Below are positions 24,854 through 35,022 of a stretch of DNA of 64,000 nucleotides, one piece after another (positions within the stretch are counted from its first letter, which is position 1; each line of letters opens with the position of its first letter). Made by a program: the position numbers and the translations under genes. The notes below the pieces were generated by a model that searched no databases, was not told where the DNA came from, and saw nothing but the letters and a program-made list of their open reading frames with translations. The DNA is from Paracoccaceae bacterium (GTDB lineage: Bacteria; Pseudomonadota; Alphaproteobacteria; Rhizobiales; Stappiaceae): assembly GCA_002709505.1 (NCBI GenBank), contig PARB01000030.1:55816-119815 (forward strand). Direction: 5' to 3'.

Positions 24854-27028
24854 TCAGGAGCGCTGCGCCGCCTTCGCCTCGAGACGGCGGGCATGCAGCA
24901 CCGGCTCGGTATAGCCGGACGGTTGCTCGCGGCCCTTGAACACCAGGTCGCAGGCAGCCTGGAAGGCGATCGAGCCGTCGAAATCGTCCGCCATCGCACG
25001 ATACAGAGGGTCGCCCGCGTTCTGCCCGTCGACGACGGCCGCCATGCGCTTCATGGTTTCCATCACTTGGTCCTCGCTGCACACGCCGTGACGCAGCCAG
25101 TTGGCGATATGCTGGGAGGAGATGCGCAGCGTGGCGCGGTCTTCCATCAGGCCGACATCGTTGATGTCCGGCACCTTGGAACAGCCGATGCCCTGGTCGA
25201 CCCAGCGCACGACGTAGCCGAGAATTCCCTGCGCGTTGTTGTCGAGCTCGGCCTGGATTTCCTCCGCCGACCAGTTCGGCCGTTCCGCCACCGGGATCGA
25301 CAGGATATCGTCGAGGCTGGCCCGGCCGCGCGCCTTCAGCTCCGCCTGGCGGGCGGCGACGTCGACGACGTGGTAATGCAGCGCGTGGAGCGTCGCCGCC
25401 GTCGGCGACGGCACCCAGGCGGTCGAGGCGCCGGCGCGCGGATGACCGATCTTCTGCTCCAGCATTGCCTGCATCATGTCCGGCATCGCCCACATGCCCT
25501 TGCCGATCTGGGCGTGGCCGGGAAGCCCGCATTCCAGCCCGATGTCGACGTTCCAGTTCTCATAGGCCTGGATCCAGGCGGCCGCCTTCATGTCGCCCTT
25601 GCGGATCATCGGGCCGGCCTCCATGGAGGTGTGCATCTCGTCGCCGGTACGGTCGAGGAAACCGGTGTTGATGAAGCACACGCGAGCCGAGGCGGCGCGG
25701 ATGCACTCCTTGAGGTTGACCGTTGTGCGGCGCTCCTCGTCCATGATGCCCATCTTCAAGGTGTTGGGCTGAAGCCCCAGGGCCTGCTCGATGCGGGTGA
25801 ACAGCCGCTCGGAAAAGGCGACCTCCTCGGGTCCGTGCATCTTCGGCTTGACGATATAGAGCGAGCCGGCGCGGGAGTTCATCCGCCGGCCGCCGCCGTC
25901 GGGACCGCCGGTGCCGATGTCCTGCATGGCGATCAGCGCCGTCATCATGCCGTCGAGCATGCCTTCCGGCACTTCCTCGCCGTTGCGGTCAAGGATCGCG
26001 GGCGTCGTCATCAGATGGCCGACGTTGCGCACCAGCATCAGCGACCGGCCATGCAGCGACAGCTCGCCCCCCATCGGCGTGGTGTAGGTGCGATCGCCGG
26101 CCATGCGGCGCTCCACCGTCTTGCCGCCCTTTTCGAAGCTCGCGACCAGATCGCCCTTCAGCAGGCCGAGCCAGTTGCGATAGGCGACGACCTTGTCCTC
26201 GGCATCGACAGCGGCGACGGAATCCTCGCAGTCCATAATGGTCGAGACGGCCGATTCCAGAACGATGTCGGAGATGCCCGCCACGTCGGTGCCGCCGATC
26301 GGGCTGGCGCGGTCGATGACGATCTCGGCATGCAGGCCGTTCTTTGCCAGAAGCACGGCATCCGGCGCGGCGGCGGCACCGCGATAGCCGACGAATTGCG
26401 CCGGATCGGCCAACGTCATCGCCGCTCCGCCGGCACCGGCCACCTGCAAGGCGCCATCGACAACCGACAGGCCGGTCGCGTCCGTCCAGTCGCCGCTCAG
26501 CGCGAACCGCTCGTTGAGAATCGCGCGGGCAAAGGCGATCACCTCGGCGCCGCGGGCCGGGTCATAGCCGCCGCCCGACGGCAAGCTTCCCATGGCGTCG
26601 GTGCCATAGAGCGCATCGTAGAGCGACCCCCAACGGGCATTGGCAGCGTTCAGCGCGTAGCGCGCGTTGGTGATCGGCACGACCAGCTGCGGGCCGGCCA
26701 GCGTCGCGATCTCGGGATCAACATTTTCCGTGGTGACGGAAAACGCGCCGCCCTCGGGGACCAGATAACCGATCTCCTTGAGGAAGGCCTTGTAAGCGGT
26801 GAGGTCGACCGGGCCGGGATTTGCCCGGTGCCAGTCGTCTATGCGCGCCTGGAGGGCGTCGCGCTTGGCCAGGAGACCGCGGTTCTCGGGGGCAAGATCG
26901 TGGATGATCTGCGACAGGCCGGCCCAGAAGTCCTCAGATGACACGCCGGTCCCAACCAGAGCCTCGTCCTCGACGAAACGGTGAAGCTCGGCATCGACCT
27001 TCAGTCCAGCGATCTCGATACGGTCCAT
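24854..27028 (-). CDS. glcB: Malate synthase G
   Basis: 724 aa from ATG 27028 ([15 protein letters not shown]), matching the usual 720-730 of the G isoform. Family landmarks: [91 protein letters not shown] and [31 protein letters not shown]. The enzyme condenses glyoxylate with acetyl-CoA to malate in the cytosol (glyoxylate bypass or glycolate use). No isocitrate lyase or glycolate genes are nearby. Terminator just downstream. Confidence 0.97.
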   Translation of the reverse strand: MDRIEIAGLKVDAELHRFVEDEALVGTGVSSEDFWAGLSQIIHDLAPENRGLLAKRDALQARIDDWHRANPGPVDLTAYKAFLKEIGYLVPEGGAFSVTTENVDPEIATLAGPQLVVPITNARYALNAANARWGSLYDALYGTDAMGSLPSGGGYDPARGAEVIAFARAILNERFALSGDWTDATGLSVVDGALQVAGAGGAAMTLADPAQFVGYRGAAAAPDAVLLAKNGLHAEIVIDRASPIGGTDVAGISDIVLESAVSTIMDCEDSVAAVDAEDKVVAYRNWLGLLKGDLVASFEKGGKTVERRMAGDRTYTTPMGGELSLHGRSLMLVRNVGHLMTTPAILDRNGEEVPEGMLDGMMTALIAMQDIGTGGPDGGGRRMNSRAGSLYIVKPKMHGPEEVAFSERLFTRIEQALGLQPNTLKMGIMDEERRTTVNLKECIRAASARVCFINTGFLDRTGDEMHTSMEAGPMIRKGDMKAAAWIQAYENWNVDIGLECGLPGHAQIGKGMWAMPDMMQAMLEQKIGHPRAGASTAWVPSPTAATLHALHYHVVDVAARQAELKARGRASLDDILSIPVAERPNWSAEEIQAELDNNAQGILGYVVRWVDQGIGCSKVPDINDVGLMEDRATLRISSQHIANWLRHGVCSEDQVMETMKRMAAVVDGQNAGDPLYRAMADDFDGSIAFQAACDLVFKGREQPSGYTEPVLHARRLEAKAAQRS

Positions 27029-27378
27029 GGCCTCGGACACTCCCTGTGTTCTGTTCCGGTGCTGCGATCGAGCGGCGCTGCCGCGACCGCACCGGACAAT
27101 TGACGGTGCCGGACTTTCCCAAACAGAGCCCACCCGGTCAATCTGACACAAATAGAAAAGACTTGCTCCAAAATGGAAACAATAGCCGCTCCCTCCGCGA
27201 CCGGGGGCCGGCGTCCGGAGCCTTTCTCCGCCGCCGCTTGCATCCTTTCGCACAATTCGTCATACGATACCGGTCACGCCCGTCCGGTCACGCCGTCGCT
27301 GCCAGACCGAACACACGGGCTCATCTTTCCAGGGCGCCCTGCCGGTGCAGGGGTCTTCGTCCCGTTTCTGGCTGGTTC
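27029..27378. other. Divergent intergenic region, malate synthase/DMT transporter
   Basis: About 350 bases. An AT-rich block at 27140-27180 probably carries the malate synthase promoter. No gene, strong terminator or convincing operator was recognised. Confidence 0.45.
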
Positions 27379-28329
27379 ATGCTGTCATCCCATCCCACTC
27401 TCCGCGCATGGTTTTTCGCGCAACCGATCCTGCTTTTGTGCCTGACCGCGCTGTTTTGGGCCGGCAACACGATCGCCGGACGGCTGGCGATCGACCAGGT
27501 CTCGCCGCTGGCGGTCGTCTTCCTGCGCTGGGTCGCCGTCTCGGGCATCATGGTCGCGCTCTACGGGCGCCAGGTGCGCGCGGAATGGCCGATCCTGAAG
27601 CGCCACCTGCCGGTCATGGTGCTGATGGGCATGTTCGGCTACACCGCCTTCAATGCGCTGTTCTACATCGCCGCCCACAAGACGACGGCGCTGAACCTCG
27701 GGATCATCCAGGGGTCGATGCCGATGTTCGTGCTGCTCGGCGCGCTCGTCATCCTGCGCACGCCGATCCGCGCGGTGCAGGCCTGCGGCGTGGTGCTGAC
27801 GATGACCGGTGTCGCCTTCATCGCCAGCCAGGGCGACCTGTCGCGGCTCGCGGGACTGGAAATCAACCCGGGCGACGCGCTGATGATCCTCGCCTGCCTG
27901 CTCTACTCGCTCTATGCGGTGCTGCTGCGCAAGCGGCCGGCCGTCTCCGGCATGGTGTTCTTCACCGTGCTCTCGGTGATTGCCGCCATCGTCTCGGTGC
28001 CGGTGTTCGCGGTCGAACTGCTGCAGGGCACCGAGCAATGGCCAACGCCCAAGGGCTGGCTCGTCGTCGCCTATATCTCGATCTTTCCCTCGTTCCTGTC
28101 GCAAATCTTCTTCATGCGCGGCGTGGAACTGATCGGCCCGGGCCGGGCGGGCGTCTTCATCAACCTCGTTCCGATCTTTTCGTCGTTTCTCGCCGTTGTT
28201 CTTCTTGGCGAACCCTTTCACTTTTATCATGCTGCAGCGCTGGTGCTGGTTCTGATGGGAATTGCACTTTCGGAGAGAAAAGGCCGGCAGCGGGAGGCCG
28301 TAGCGGCGCCCGGGCCCGATCACGGATGA
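27379..28329 (+). CDS. DMT-superfamily (EamA) transporter
   Basis: 316 aa from ATG 27379 (MLSSHPTLRAWFF); the ORF extends 147 codons upstream without membrane features. Two EamA repeats give ten hydrophobic segments: FWAGNTIAGRLAIDQVSPLAVVFLRW begins the first repeat, and GDALMILACLLYSLYAVLLRKR with LIGPGRAGVFINLVPIFSSFLAVVLLGE marks the second. The family consists of inner-membrane exporters of amino acids, nucleosides or drugs with unknown substrate here. It is followed after 77 bases by the antiporter gene, possibly a separate unit. Confidence 0.93.
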   Translation: MLSSHPTLRAWFFAQPILLLCLTALFWAGNTIAGRLAIDQVSPLAVVFLRWVAVSGIMVALYGRQVRAEWPILKRHLPVMVLMGMFGYTAFNALFYIAAHKTTALNLGIIQGSMPMFVLLGALVILRTPIRAVQACGVVLTMTGVAFIASQGDLSRLAGLEINPGDALMILACLLYSLYAVLLRKRPAVSGMVFFTVLSVIAAIVSVPVFAVELLQGTEQWPTPKGWLVVAYISIFPSFLSQIFFMRGVELIGPGRAGVFINLVPIFSSFLAVVLLGEPFHFYHAAALVLVLMGIALSERKGRQREAVAAPGPDHG

Positions 28330-28406
28330 CAACCCGGTCTTAACGTCGGCCCTCTAGACGAAGCTGATCGCCGGTCCCACCCGCCGTTCCTTGAGGTAAC
28401 CACGTC

Positions 28407-30929
28407 ATGCAAGCGCCGATCTTCATTGCCGCAATTGCCGGGCTGCTCGTGCTGATCTCGCTGATCCAGCCGCTGGCGCAGCGACTGAAGGTCACCTCCT
28501 CGGTGCTGCTGGCGCTGGTCGGCGTGGCGATCGGCCTGATCGCGGCCTGGCTGCTCTACACGCCGCGCACCGATGCCTTCAACGAGATCGCCGACGTCTT
28601 CGTCAACCTGCCGCTCGATTCGCAGGGCATCCTGAACATCTTTCTGCCGGTGCTCCTGTTCCAGACAACGCTGACGCTCGACGTGCGGCGCATGGCGGAA
28701 GACGCCGGCGTGATCTTCGTCATGGCCGTGGTTGCCGTTCTTGTCGCGACCGCCTTCATCGGACTGGCGCTTGCGCCCTTCGCCGGCCTCTCGCTCATCG
28801 CCTGCCTGCTGCTCGGCGCCATCGTCGCGACCACCGATCCCGTCGCGGTCGTGTCGATCTTCCGCGACATCGGCGCCCCGGCACGGCTCGGCCGCCTGGT
28901 GGAGGGCGAAAGCCTTTTGAACGACGCGGCCGCGATCGCGCTGTTCGTCATCCTGCTCGGCGCGCTGACCGGCGAACAGACCGCCGATCTAGCCAGCGGT
29001 CTCACCCTGTTTTTCTGGAAGTTCGCCGGCGGGATCGTCATCGGCTACATCGCCGGTCAGATCCTGGTGCATCTTCTGCCCCTGGTGCGCGACTTTCGCC
29101 TCGCCCAGGTGACGCTGAGCTTCGCCCTGCCCTATCTGGTCTACGTCAGCGCGGAGTATATGGCCGACGTGTCGGGGGTGGTCGGCGTGGTCATGGCCGG
29201 CATCGTGATCAATCTCACCGGCCCGTCGCGGGTGACGCCGGACGGCTGGACCTACCTGAACGACGTCTGGGAACAGATCGCCTTCTGGGCGTCGTCGCTC
29301 ATCTTCATGCTGGCCTCGATCCTGATCCCCAAGCTGCTGGTCGACGTCGGCCTCGACGACCTGCTGCTTCTGGCGATCGTCATCGTTGCAGCGCTTGCCG
29401 CGCGGGCGGTCGTTCTGTTCGGACTGTTGCCGCTGCTCAGCCTGCTCAACCTGTCGCAACCGGTCAGCATGCCGTTCATGACCGTGATGCTGTGGGGCGG
29501 CATGCGCGGCGCGATCACCCTGACACTGGCCCTCGGCGTCACCGAAAACGATGCAATCGACCCTGAGGTCCAGCAGTTCGTCGCGGTGCTCGCCACCGGC
29601 TTCGTGCTGTTCACGCTGCTTGTCTATGGCACCACCTTGAAGCCGCTGATCAAGATCTTCGGTCTCGACCGGCTGTCGCCGCTGGATAGCGCCCTGCGCG
29701 CCCAGGTGCTTCAGCTTGCCGGCTCGAACGTGCGCGAGGGCGTGGGTCAGGCGGCGGAGGAATACCGGATCGCACGTCCCGTTGCGGAGCGTGTCCAGGC
29801 CACCTGCCAGGACCGCGTGGAAGACGCGCCGGGCGCGACGGCGGCGGAGGAGGACATCCTCGACCGCGACCGCATTACCGTCGGGCTCGTGTCGATTTCC
29901 AACCGGGAACGCGAGATCGTGCTGCGTCACCTGCGCCAGCGCACGGCCTCGATTCATACGGCCGAGACGCTGCTGGCGAAAATCGGCAACATCGCGGATC
30001 GCGCGCGCGCCGGCGGGCGCATCGAGTACAACCGCGCCGCCCGCGACGCCCTGGCATTTCCCCGGACGATGCGAATGGCGCAATGGTGCCAGCGCCGGCT
30101 CAAATACGAAGGCTGGCTCGCCCGCCTGCTCGCCGACCGCTATGAAATGCTGTTGCTCAGCCGGATCGGCCTCGACGAGTTGATGGCGTTCAACCGGGAC
30201 AAGATCTCGGCGCTTCTGGGTGCGCGGGTTGCGGAAATCCTGAATGAGATCCTCGCACACCGCCATGAGGCGACGACCACCGCCCTGGAAGCGCTGCGCC
30301 TGCAATACCCCGACTATGCCGACAGCCTGGATCAGCGGTTCCTGCAAAAGGCCGCCCTTCGGATGGAGGAAGACGCCTACCGCGCGTTGCTGGCGCAAAA
30401 CCTCATCGGCCAGGAGCTCTATTCTAGCCTGACGAAGGCGGTGCAAGAGGCCCGCGCCAGGGCCGATACGCGGCCGAAGCTCGACATGGGCATGCGCACC
30501 GTCGAACTCACCGCCCAGCTGCCCCTGTTCCAGGACCTGCCGCAGGCGCGGATCGAGAAAATCGCCCAGCTGATGCGCCCGCTGTTCGCCGTCCCGGGCG
30601 ACAAGCTGATCTCGAAGGGCGGGCGCGGCGATGCAGCCTATTTCATCTCTTCAGGGGCCGTGGAGGTGATCACCGACACCCAGCGGATCCGCCTGGGACG
30701 CGGCGACGTTTTCGGCGAAATCGCGTTGCTGACGGGAGAACCGCGCACCGCGGATGTCAGGGCGCTGGGATATTGCAACCTGCTCGTCCTGTCGCGCGCC
30801 GACTTCCGGCAACTGATCGACAAGGACCCGGACCTGCAGCGCCACATCGCGGCCACGGCCGAACAGCGCCAGGCAATGAATGCCGAGGCAAGCGACGCGG
30901 AACAGCGGCAACCGCCCTCCGGCGCCTGA
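28407..30929 (+). CDS. CPA1-family Na+/H+ antiporter with C-terminal cyclic-nucleotide-binding domain
   Basis: 840 aa. About 12 transmembrane segments (residues 1-425) carry CPA1 exchanger motifs, notably the cation-site ND in EGESLLNDAAAIALF and ATTDPVAVVSIFRDIGAP. After a helical cytoplasmic region (430-690) comes a CAP_ED-type domain (about 700-820): LPLFQDLPQARIEKIAQLM, then the phosphate-binding cassette FGEIALLTGEPRTADVRAL. The overall order (antiporter, coiled region, cNMP domain) resembles cNMP-gated exchangers such as sperm NHE and bacterial homologues. It should exchange Na+ or K+ for H+ across the inner membrane under cyclic-nucleotide control, the latter inferred. Confidence 0.93.
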   Translation: MQAPIFIAAIAGLLVLISLIQPLAQRLKVTSSVLLALVGVAIGLIAAWLLYTPRTDAFNEIADVFVNLPLDSQGILNIFLPVLLFQTTLTLDVRRMAEDAGVIFVMAVVAVLVATAFIGLALAPFAGLSLIACLLLGAIVATTDPVAVVSIFRDIGAPARLGRLVEGESLLNDAAAIALFVILLGALTGEQTADLASGLTLFFWKFAGGIVIGYIAGQILVHLLPLVRDFRLAQVTLSFALPYLVYVSAEYMADVSGVVGVVMAGIVINLTGPSRVTPDGWTYLNDVWEQIAFWASSLIFMLASILIPKLLVDVGLDDLLLLAIVIVAALAARAVVLFGLLPLLSLLNLSQPVSMPFMTVMLWGGMRGAITLTLALGVTENDAIDPEVQQFVAVLATGFVLFTLLVYGTTLKPLIKIFGLDRLSPLDSALRAQVLQLAGSNVREGVGQAAEEYRIARPVAERVQATCQDRVEDAPGATAAEEDILDRDRITVGLVSISNREREIVLRHLRQRTASIHTAETLLAKIGNIADRARAGGRIEYNRAARDALAFPRTMRMAQWCQRRLKYEGWLARLLADRYEMLLLSRIGLDELMAFNRDKISALLGARVAEILNEILAHRHEATTTALEALRLQYPDYADSLDQRFLQKAALRMEEDAYRALLAQNLIGQELYSSLTKAVQEARARADTRPKLDMGMRTVELTAQLPLFQDLPQARIEKIAQLMRPLFAVPGDKLISKGGRGDAAYFISSGAVEVITDTQRIRLGRGDVFGEIALLTGEPRTADVRALGYCNLLVLSRADFRQLIDKDPDLQRHIAATAEQRQAMNAEASDAEQRQPPSGA

Positions 30930-30948
30930 GCCGGGAGGCCCGCCCGGC
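30930..30948. terminator. Hairpin between convergent antiporter and NtrC-type genes
   Basis: GCCGGG and CCCGGC flank a 7-base loop exactly at the antiporter's end. No T-tract on either side. It is a possible weak bidirectional terminator. Confidence 0.35.
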
Positions 30949-30952
30949 ACGG

Positions 30953-32488
30953 TCACCCGTTCGACCGGTCCTGCGGGCCGTCGCCCTCGCCGGTCTGGCT
31001 CCACATCTGAATACGCCGATAGAGCGTCGAGGGACTGACCTTCAATGCGTTGGCGGCGCGCGGGATATTGCCGTCGCACAGCGCGATCGCCCGCTCGATG
31101 GCCGAGCGGATCACGGTTTCGAGCGGATCTATTGCGCCCGCGGCCGCGAGCCCGTCGTCCCGCGCGGCAGCTGTCGTTGCATCCGGCGCTTGTCCGACCT
31201 CGGCAGACGGGGAAGAGCGGGTGGACTGGAGCGCCCCGGCTTGCGGCGACACGCCGCCCGCCGCCGGTCCGTCAGGCGCGTCGAGGCCAGACGGGATCTG
31301 TGCGGCATCCGATCCCGAGGGCTGCTGTGGCTGCGGCCGCGTCAGCGGAAGCATGTCCGCCTCCATGAACTCCGCGTCGTTCAGCACCACCGCGCGGCGC
31401 ACGGTGTTCTGCAGCTGGCGGATGTTGCCGGGCCACGAATAGGCGAGCAGCGCGTCCTCGCACGCGCGGGTGAAGCCGCGAAACCGCTTGCCGTCCTCGC
31501 TGGAGTACATCTTCAGGAACTCGCGCGCGATGAGGAGAACATCGTCGTCGCGCTCGCGCAGCGGCGGCAGCTCGACCGGAACGACATGCAGGCGATAATA
31601 GAGGTCCTCGCGGAACCGGCCGGCGGCGACCTCCTCCTCGGGATCGCGGTTGGTGGCGCAGACGATGCGCACGTCGACCGGTTGGGGCGTGTCCTCGCCG
31701 ACCCGCTGGACGGTCTTTTCCTGCAGAACGCGCAGCATCTTCGACTGGAGGTCGAGATCCATCTCGCAGACCTCGTCGAGAAAGAGCGTGCCGCCATCGG
31801 CCGACAGGACCGCGCCGCGCCGGTCCGACAGCGCTCCCGTGAAGGCCCCGCGCGAGTGCCCGAAGATCTCGCTCTCCAGCATGCCGGAGGGAATCGCGGC
31901 GCAATTGATCGATATAAGCGGCCCCATGGCCCGGCGGCTCAGCGAATGCAGCGCATGCGCGCACAGCTCCTTGCCCGTTCCGCTCTCGCCGGTGATGAAC
32001 ACGGTGGCATTGGTCGGCGCCGCATTGCGCAGGATGCGATAGACCGTCTGCATGGCGAAGGAGCGGCCGATCATTCCCTCGAAGCGGTCGCCGTCCATCT
32101 CCTCGCCAAGGGCTTCCAGACGATTGGTGAGCATCTGCCGGTCGATGGCGTTGCGCAGCGTCACCCGCAAGCGGTCGGCGGAAAACGGCTTCATCACGAA
32201 ATCGAACGCGCCCTCGCGCATGGCCTCCACCGCCATGTTGACGGAGGCGGTGCCGGTGATCACGACGACCTCGCAGGGGACCTGTCGCGCCTTGATCCAG
32301 CGCAGCAGGTCCAGCCCGTTGCCGTCCGGCAGATTGACATCCACGACGACGACGGAAGGGGCCGCCCGTTCGACGGCCGCCTTGGCCGCAGCCGCGGTTT
32401 CCACCGCCTCCACGGCCCAGCCCTGCGGCGCAAGATAAGCCTGATACGTCTCCGCCAGCGCGCGCGTGTCCTCCACCAGGAGGACCAT
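30953..32488 (-). CDS. NtrC-family sigma54-dependent response regulator
   Basis: 511 aa from ATG 32488 (MVLLVEDTRALAE), with AGGGAA about 9 bases upstream; TTG 32518 and ATG 32506 are weaker alternatives. Receiver domain (1-115) with Asp in VVVVDVNLPDGNG and Lys in VMKPFSAD. The AAA+ domain has GESGTGKE (Walker A), the sigma54-contact loop GAFTGA and GGTLFLDEV (Walker B). A Pro/Gly/Ser/Ala-rich linker (about 375-455) leads to a Fis-type HTH (AANALKVSPSTLYRRIQMW). It should activate sigma54 promoters when phosphorylated. No partner kinase is adjacent. Confidence 0.93.
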   Translation of the reverse strand: MVLLVEDTRALAETYQAYLAPQGWAVEAVETAAAAKAAVERAAPSVVVVDVNLPDGNGLDLLRWIKARQVPCEVVVITGTASVNMAVEAMREGAFDFVMKPFSADRLRVTLRNAIDRQMLTNRLEALGEEMDGDRFEGMIGRSFAMQTVYRILRNAAPTNATVFITGESGTGKELCAHALHSLSRRAMGPLISINCAAIPSGMLESEIFGHSRGAFTGALSDRRGAVLSADGGTLFLDEVCEMDLDLQSKMLRVLQEKTVQRVGEDTPQPVDVRIVCATNRDPEEEVAAGRFREDLYYRLHVVPVELPPLRERDDDVLLIAREFLKMYSSEDGKRFRGFTRACEDALLAYSWPGNIRQLQNTVRRAVVLNDAEFMEADMLPLTRPQPQQPSGSDAAQIPSGLDAPDGPAAGGVSPQAGALQSTRSSPSAEVGQAPDATTAAARDDGLAAAGAIDPLETVIRSAIERAIALCDGNIPRAANALKVSPSTLYRRIQMWSQTGEGDGPQDRSNG

Positions 32489-32931
32489 GGGTGAATTCCC
32501 TGTCATCCGTGCAATCAACCACCCCTAGTGTTCGCTCCGGCGTCGCGTTCCGTGGTCAGCAGAGTGTTGCCGCAAAATGCGGTCACCGAAACGCCAGTGG
32601 GAACCAGACTAGGCGATAGGGACGCATTGGGAAACATGGAGTTTGTGACAAGGCTACAGGACGATGAAACCGCGCGCGCACGCCTTTGCCGGCGCTGCCG
32701 CGCTCCGTCGCGCGGCACAGCCCGGGTTACAGCCCCCGAGCCGGATCGGCATTTCGAAAGGGCAAGCCTTGCCGACGGTCCCCAACCGACCGCGCGCCGG
32801 CGGGATCTGTTACAGGCGACGTTACGGCGACAGGCACCTGTCTGCCGGTCTCCGGTTCCGTCCGCGCGGCGCGGGCGGGATGGGCTGGCAAGCCAAACGC
32901 GCCCCGGGCAGGAGCCGCGCCGCGGACCCAA
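32489..32931. other. Intergenic region between NtrC-type and BTAD-type regulators
   Basis: About 440 GC-rich bases. Several short ORFs in all frames look like shadows (Arg/Pro/Ala-rich). It must hold the NtrC-type gene's promoter on the minus strand, but no confident -35/-10 or -24/-12 element was found. Confidence 0.4.
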
Positions 32932-35022
32932 TTACGCCGGCGCGAGATCGTCCGGCAGATCCATTCCGGCACGCGACAGTCCGTCCCGCAGCCGCTCCCA
33001 GGTCGCCGGATCGCTGATCGGGAAACAGTTGCCGATCCAGCGCGCGATTTCCGCGCGGCTTGGCGGGGACGGCCCGACCCAGCGCTCGCGAACCCGCGCC
33101 TCGAGCCGGATCCGCTGGGCCTGCGCCTCGATCTCCTGTCCGCTCAGCGCGAGTGCGGCGACATACCAGGCCTCGACGCCGAGATAACCGCCCTTGAGAT
33201 ACCGGAAGGCGGTGATGGCCTGCTCGTAGTTCCGGCTCAGGAACATGATGCCGACGAAATAGCTCCAGTGCAGCGGCGAGGTCAGGAGCCCGCTGTCGCG
33301 CAACTGGAAGGCAATCCGCGACGCCTCCTTGCCATGGCCGAAATAGGCAAGGCCATGCGCCCCCGACAGCAGCGTCCAGGGGTCGTTGTCGTTCAGCGCC
33401 AGCGCCTGGCGGTGATGCGCCTCCGCCTGGGCGAAGCGGCGCTGAAGCGCGGCCGTCCAGGCGGAACACAGATGCGCCCGCGCATCGAAGGGATCGATCG
33501 ACAGGGCAACGCGCGCCAGACCGGCGGCACGGTCGAGATCCTCCTGCAGCAATCCCTGCCCGGGAAAGATGATGTGCCGGGTGTTGATGATCTGCGCCAG
33601 GCAAGAGTAGGCGGGACCGAACCCGGGGTTTTCCTCGATGATTGCGGAGACGATCCGCTCCGCGCGCAAGGAGTTTTCCCGGCGCCAGGTGGCATGCAGA
33701 CGCTGCGCGACCAGAAGCCGGTCGTAATGTTCCACCGAGACGTCCGGCATCCGCGACATGCTGGCCAGACGTTCGGCGGAAATGGTCACATTCATCGCGA
33801 GCGCGATGTCTGCGACCAGCGCCGGCTGGCGGGCGAACAGCTCGTCGATCGCCAGTTCGGAATTGCGCCCCCAGACATAGGCATTGGAGCGGGAGTTCTT
33901 GACCGTGACGGAATAGGACAGCATGCGCCCCGACCGTATCGCGCTGATCGCCACCCGATAGAGCGGCGACAGGGACTGCGACAGATCCTCCGTCATTCCG
34001 TCGGCGACGGACCATTCCCGGAAGCGCACGAGCCGAGAGATGAGGTCGTGACGAAAGACCCGGGCAAGCCGCGTATCCTCGTCCGACAGCGTCACATGCA
34101 TGACCGGATCGACCACGATCACCGGCGGCGCATGCGCGGCGGCCGGCTCCTCCGCGAGGGACGGCGGCCGGGGATGCGCTCCAGCCCCGCCGGCCGAACC
34201 CGGGTCGACAAGGGAACCGTTCGGGGCGGGCCGGGACCCGGATACGGAACGTGCGGTGCCCGCGCGCTCCTGGGCCAGCCAATCCGCGAAATGCCCCAGC
34301 TTGATGTCGACGATCAGGGTCTGGGTTTCACGGGAGGGCTGCGCATCGAACTCCTCCTCCAGAAGGTTCCAGAGTTCCTCATAGGCGCGAAGGGCGGAAG
34401 TGTAATCCCCGCGCACGGCGCGCGCCGCAATGAAGGCGCGACAGGCCGGCTCATGCGTCGGATCGATGTTCAGCAGCGCAACCGCTGCTTCCTCGATGGC
34501 GTGCCAGTCCTCTCCGTCGAGCGCGATTCTCGGTTCCAGCACACCGCGCAGCTGGTCATGGAACTGCTGGCGCCGCACCCGCAGCCAGGCGGTGAACGGT
34601 TCGGACAGCATCTCGCCTCCCTCGACGAGACGCTCCGACAGACGCTTTTCGTCGATCAGCCGGCGGGGCACCTTGCCGTCGGCGGAAAACAGATCCTGAA
34701 TATCGGTCCGGACCCGATCGAGATCGAGCGTGATGTGAAGCTTGTCGCCGCCAAGCCCGTCGAAGCCGGCGGTCTCGAGAATACGTCTCAGGATCAGCAG
34801 GGTCTGGCGCAGCGACGAGCGGGCGTGATGATCGGAACTGTCTTCCCAAAACAGGTTGGCGGCGGTTTCGCGCGACAGACGACCGCCCGGCGACAGGCAC
34901 AAACGGGCAAGCAGGCCTTCCGCCTTGCGCGAGCGGAAGACGACCGGCATCCCGTCCACGTCGAACCGCGGAACCCCGAGAAGGTGCACATGCAACACCG
35001 ACGACCGGTCGGGCGCCTGCAT
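32932..35022 (-). CDS. BTAD/SARP-type transcriptional activator with TPR-like C-terminus
   Basis: 696 aa from ATG 35022, which has GGAGG five bases upstream; GTG 35061 is an alternative with 13 more residues. N-terminal winged-helix (about 10-100): LLGVPRFDVDGMPVVFRSRKAEGLLARLCLSPGGRLSRETAANLFWED, then SLRQTLLILRRIL. A bacterial transcriptional activation domain follows (about 120-260: EPACRAFIAARAVRGDYTSALRAYEELWNLLEEEFDAQPSRET). After a Pro/Ala/Gly-rich linker, the C-terminal 400 residues hold TPR-like helices. This is the SARP/AfsR-like architecture without an NTPase domain, as in 'adenylate-cyclase-like/BTAD TPR' regulators of rhizobia. Target genes are unknown. Confidence 0.85.
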   Translation of the reverse strand: MQAPDRSSVLHVHLLGVPRFDVDGMPVVFRSRKAEGLLARLCLSPGGRLSRETAANLFWEDSSDHHARSSLRQTLLILRRILETAGFDGLGGDKLHITLDLDRVRTDIQDLFSADGKVPRRLIDEKRLSERLVEGGEMLSEPFTAWLRVRRQQFHDQLRGVLEPRIALDGEDWHAIEEAAVALLNIDPTHEPACRAFIAARAVRGDYTSALRAYEELWNLLEEEFDAQPSRETQTLIVDIKLGHFADWLAQERAGTARSVSGSRPAPNGSLVDPGSAGGAGAHPRPPSLAEEPAAAHAPPVIVVDPVMHVTLSDEDTRLARVFRHDLISRLVRFREWSVADGMTEDLSQSLSPLYRVAISAIRSGRMLSYSVTVKNSRSNAYVWGRNSELAIDELFARQPALVADIALAMNVTISAERLASMSRMPDVSVEHYDRLLVAQRLHATWRRENSLRAERIVSAIIEENPGFGPAYSCLAQIINTRHIIFPGQGLLQEDLDRAAGLARVALSIDPFDARAHLCSAWTAALQRRFAQAEAHHRQALALNDNDPWTLLSGAHGLAYFGHGKEASRIAFQLRDSGLLTSPLHWSYFVGIMFLSRNYEQAITAFRYLKGGYLGVEAWYVAALALSGQEIEAQAQRIRLEARVRERWVGPSPPSRAEIARWIGNCFPISDPATWERLRDGLSRAGMDLPDDLAPA

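Noticed and set aside
24827-26941. 704-aa plus-strand ORF
   Set aside because: Antisense of malate synthase G, which is complete on the minus strand.
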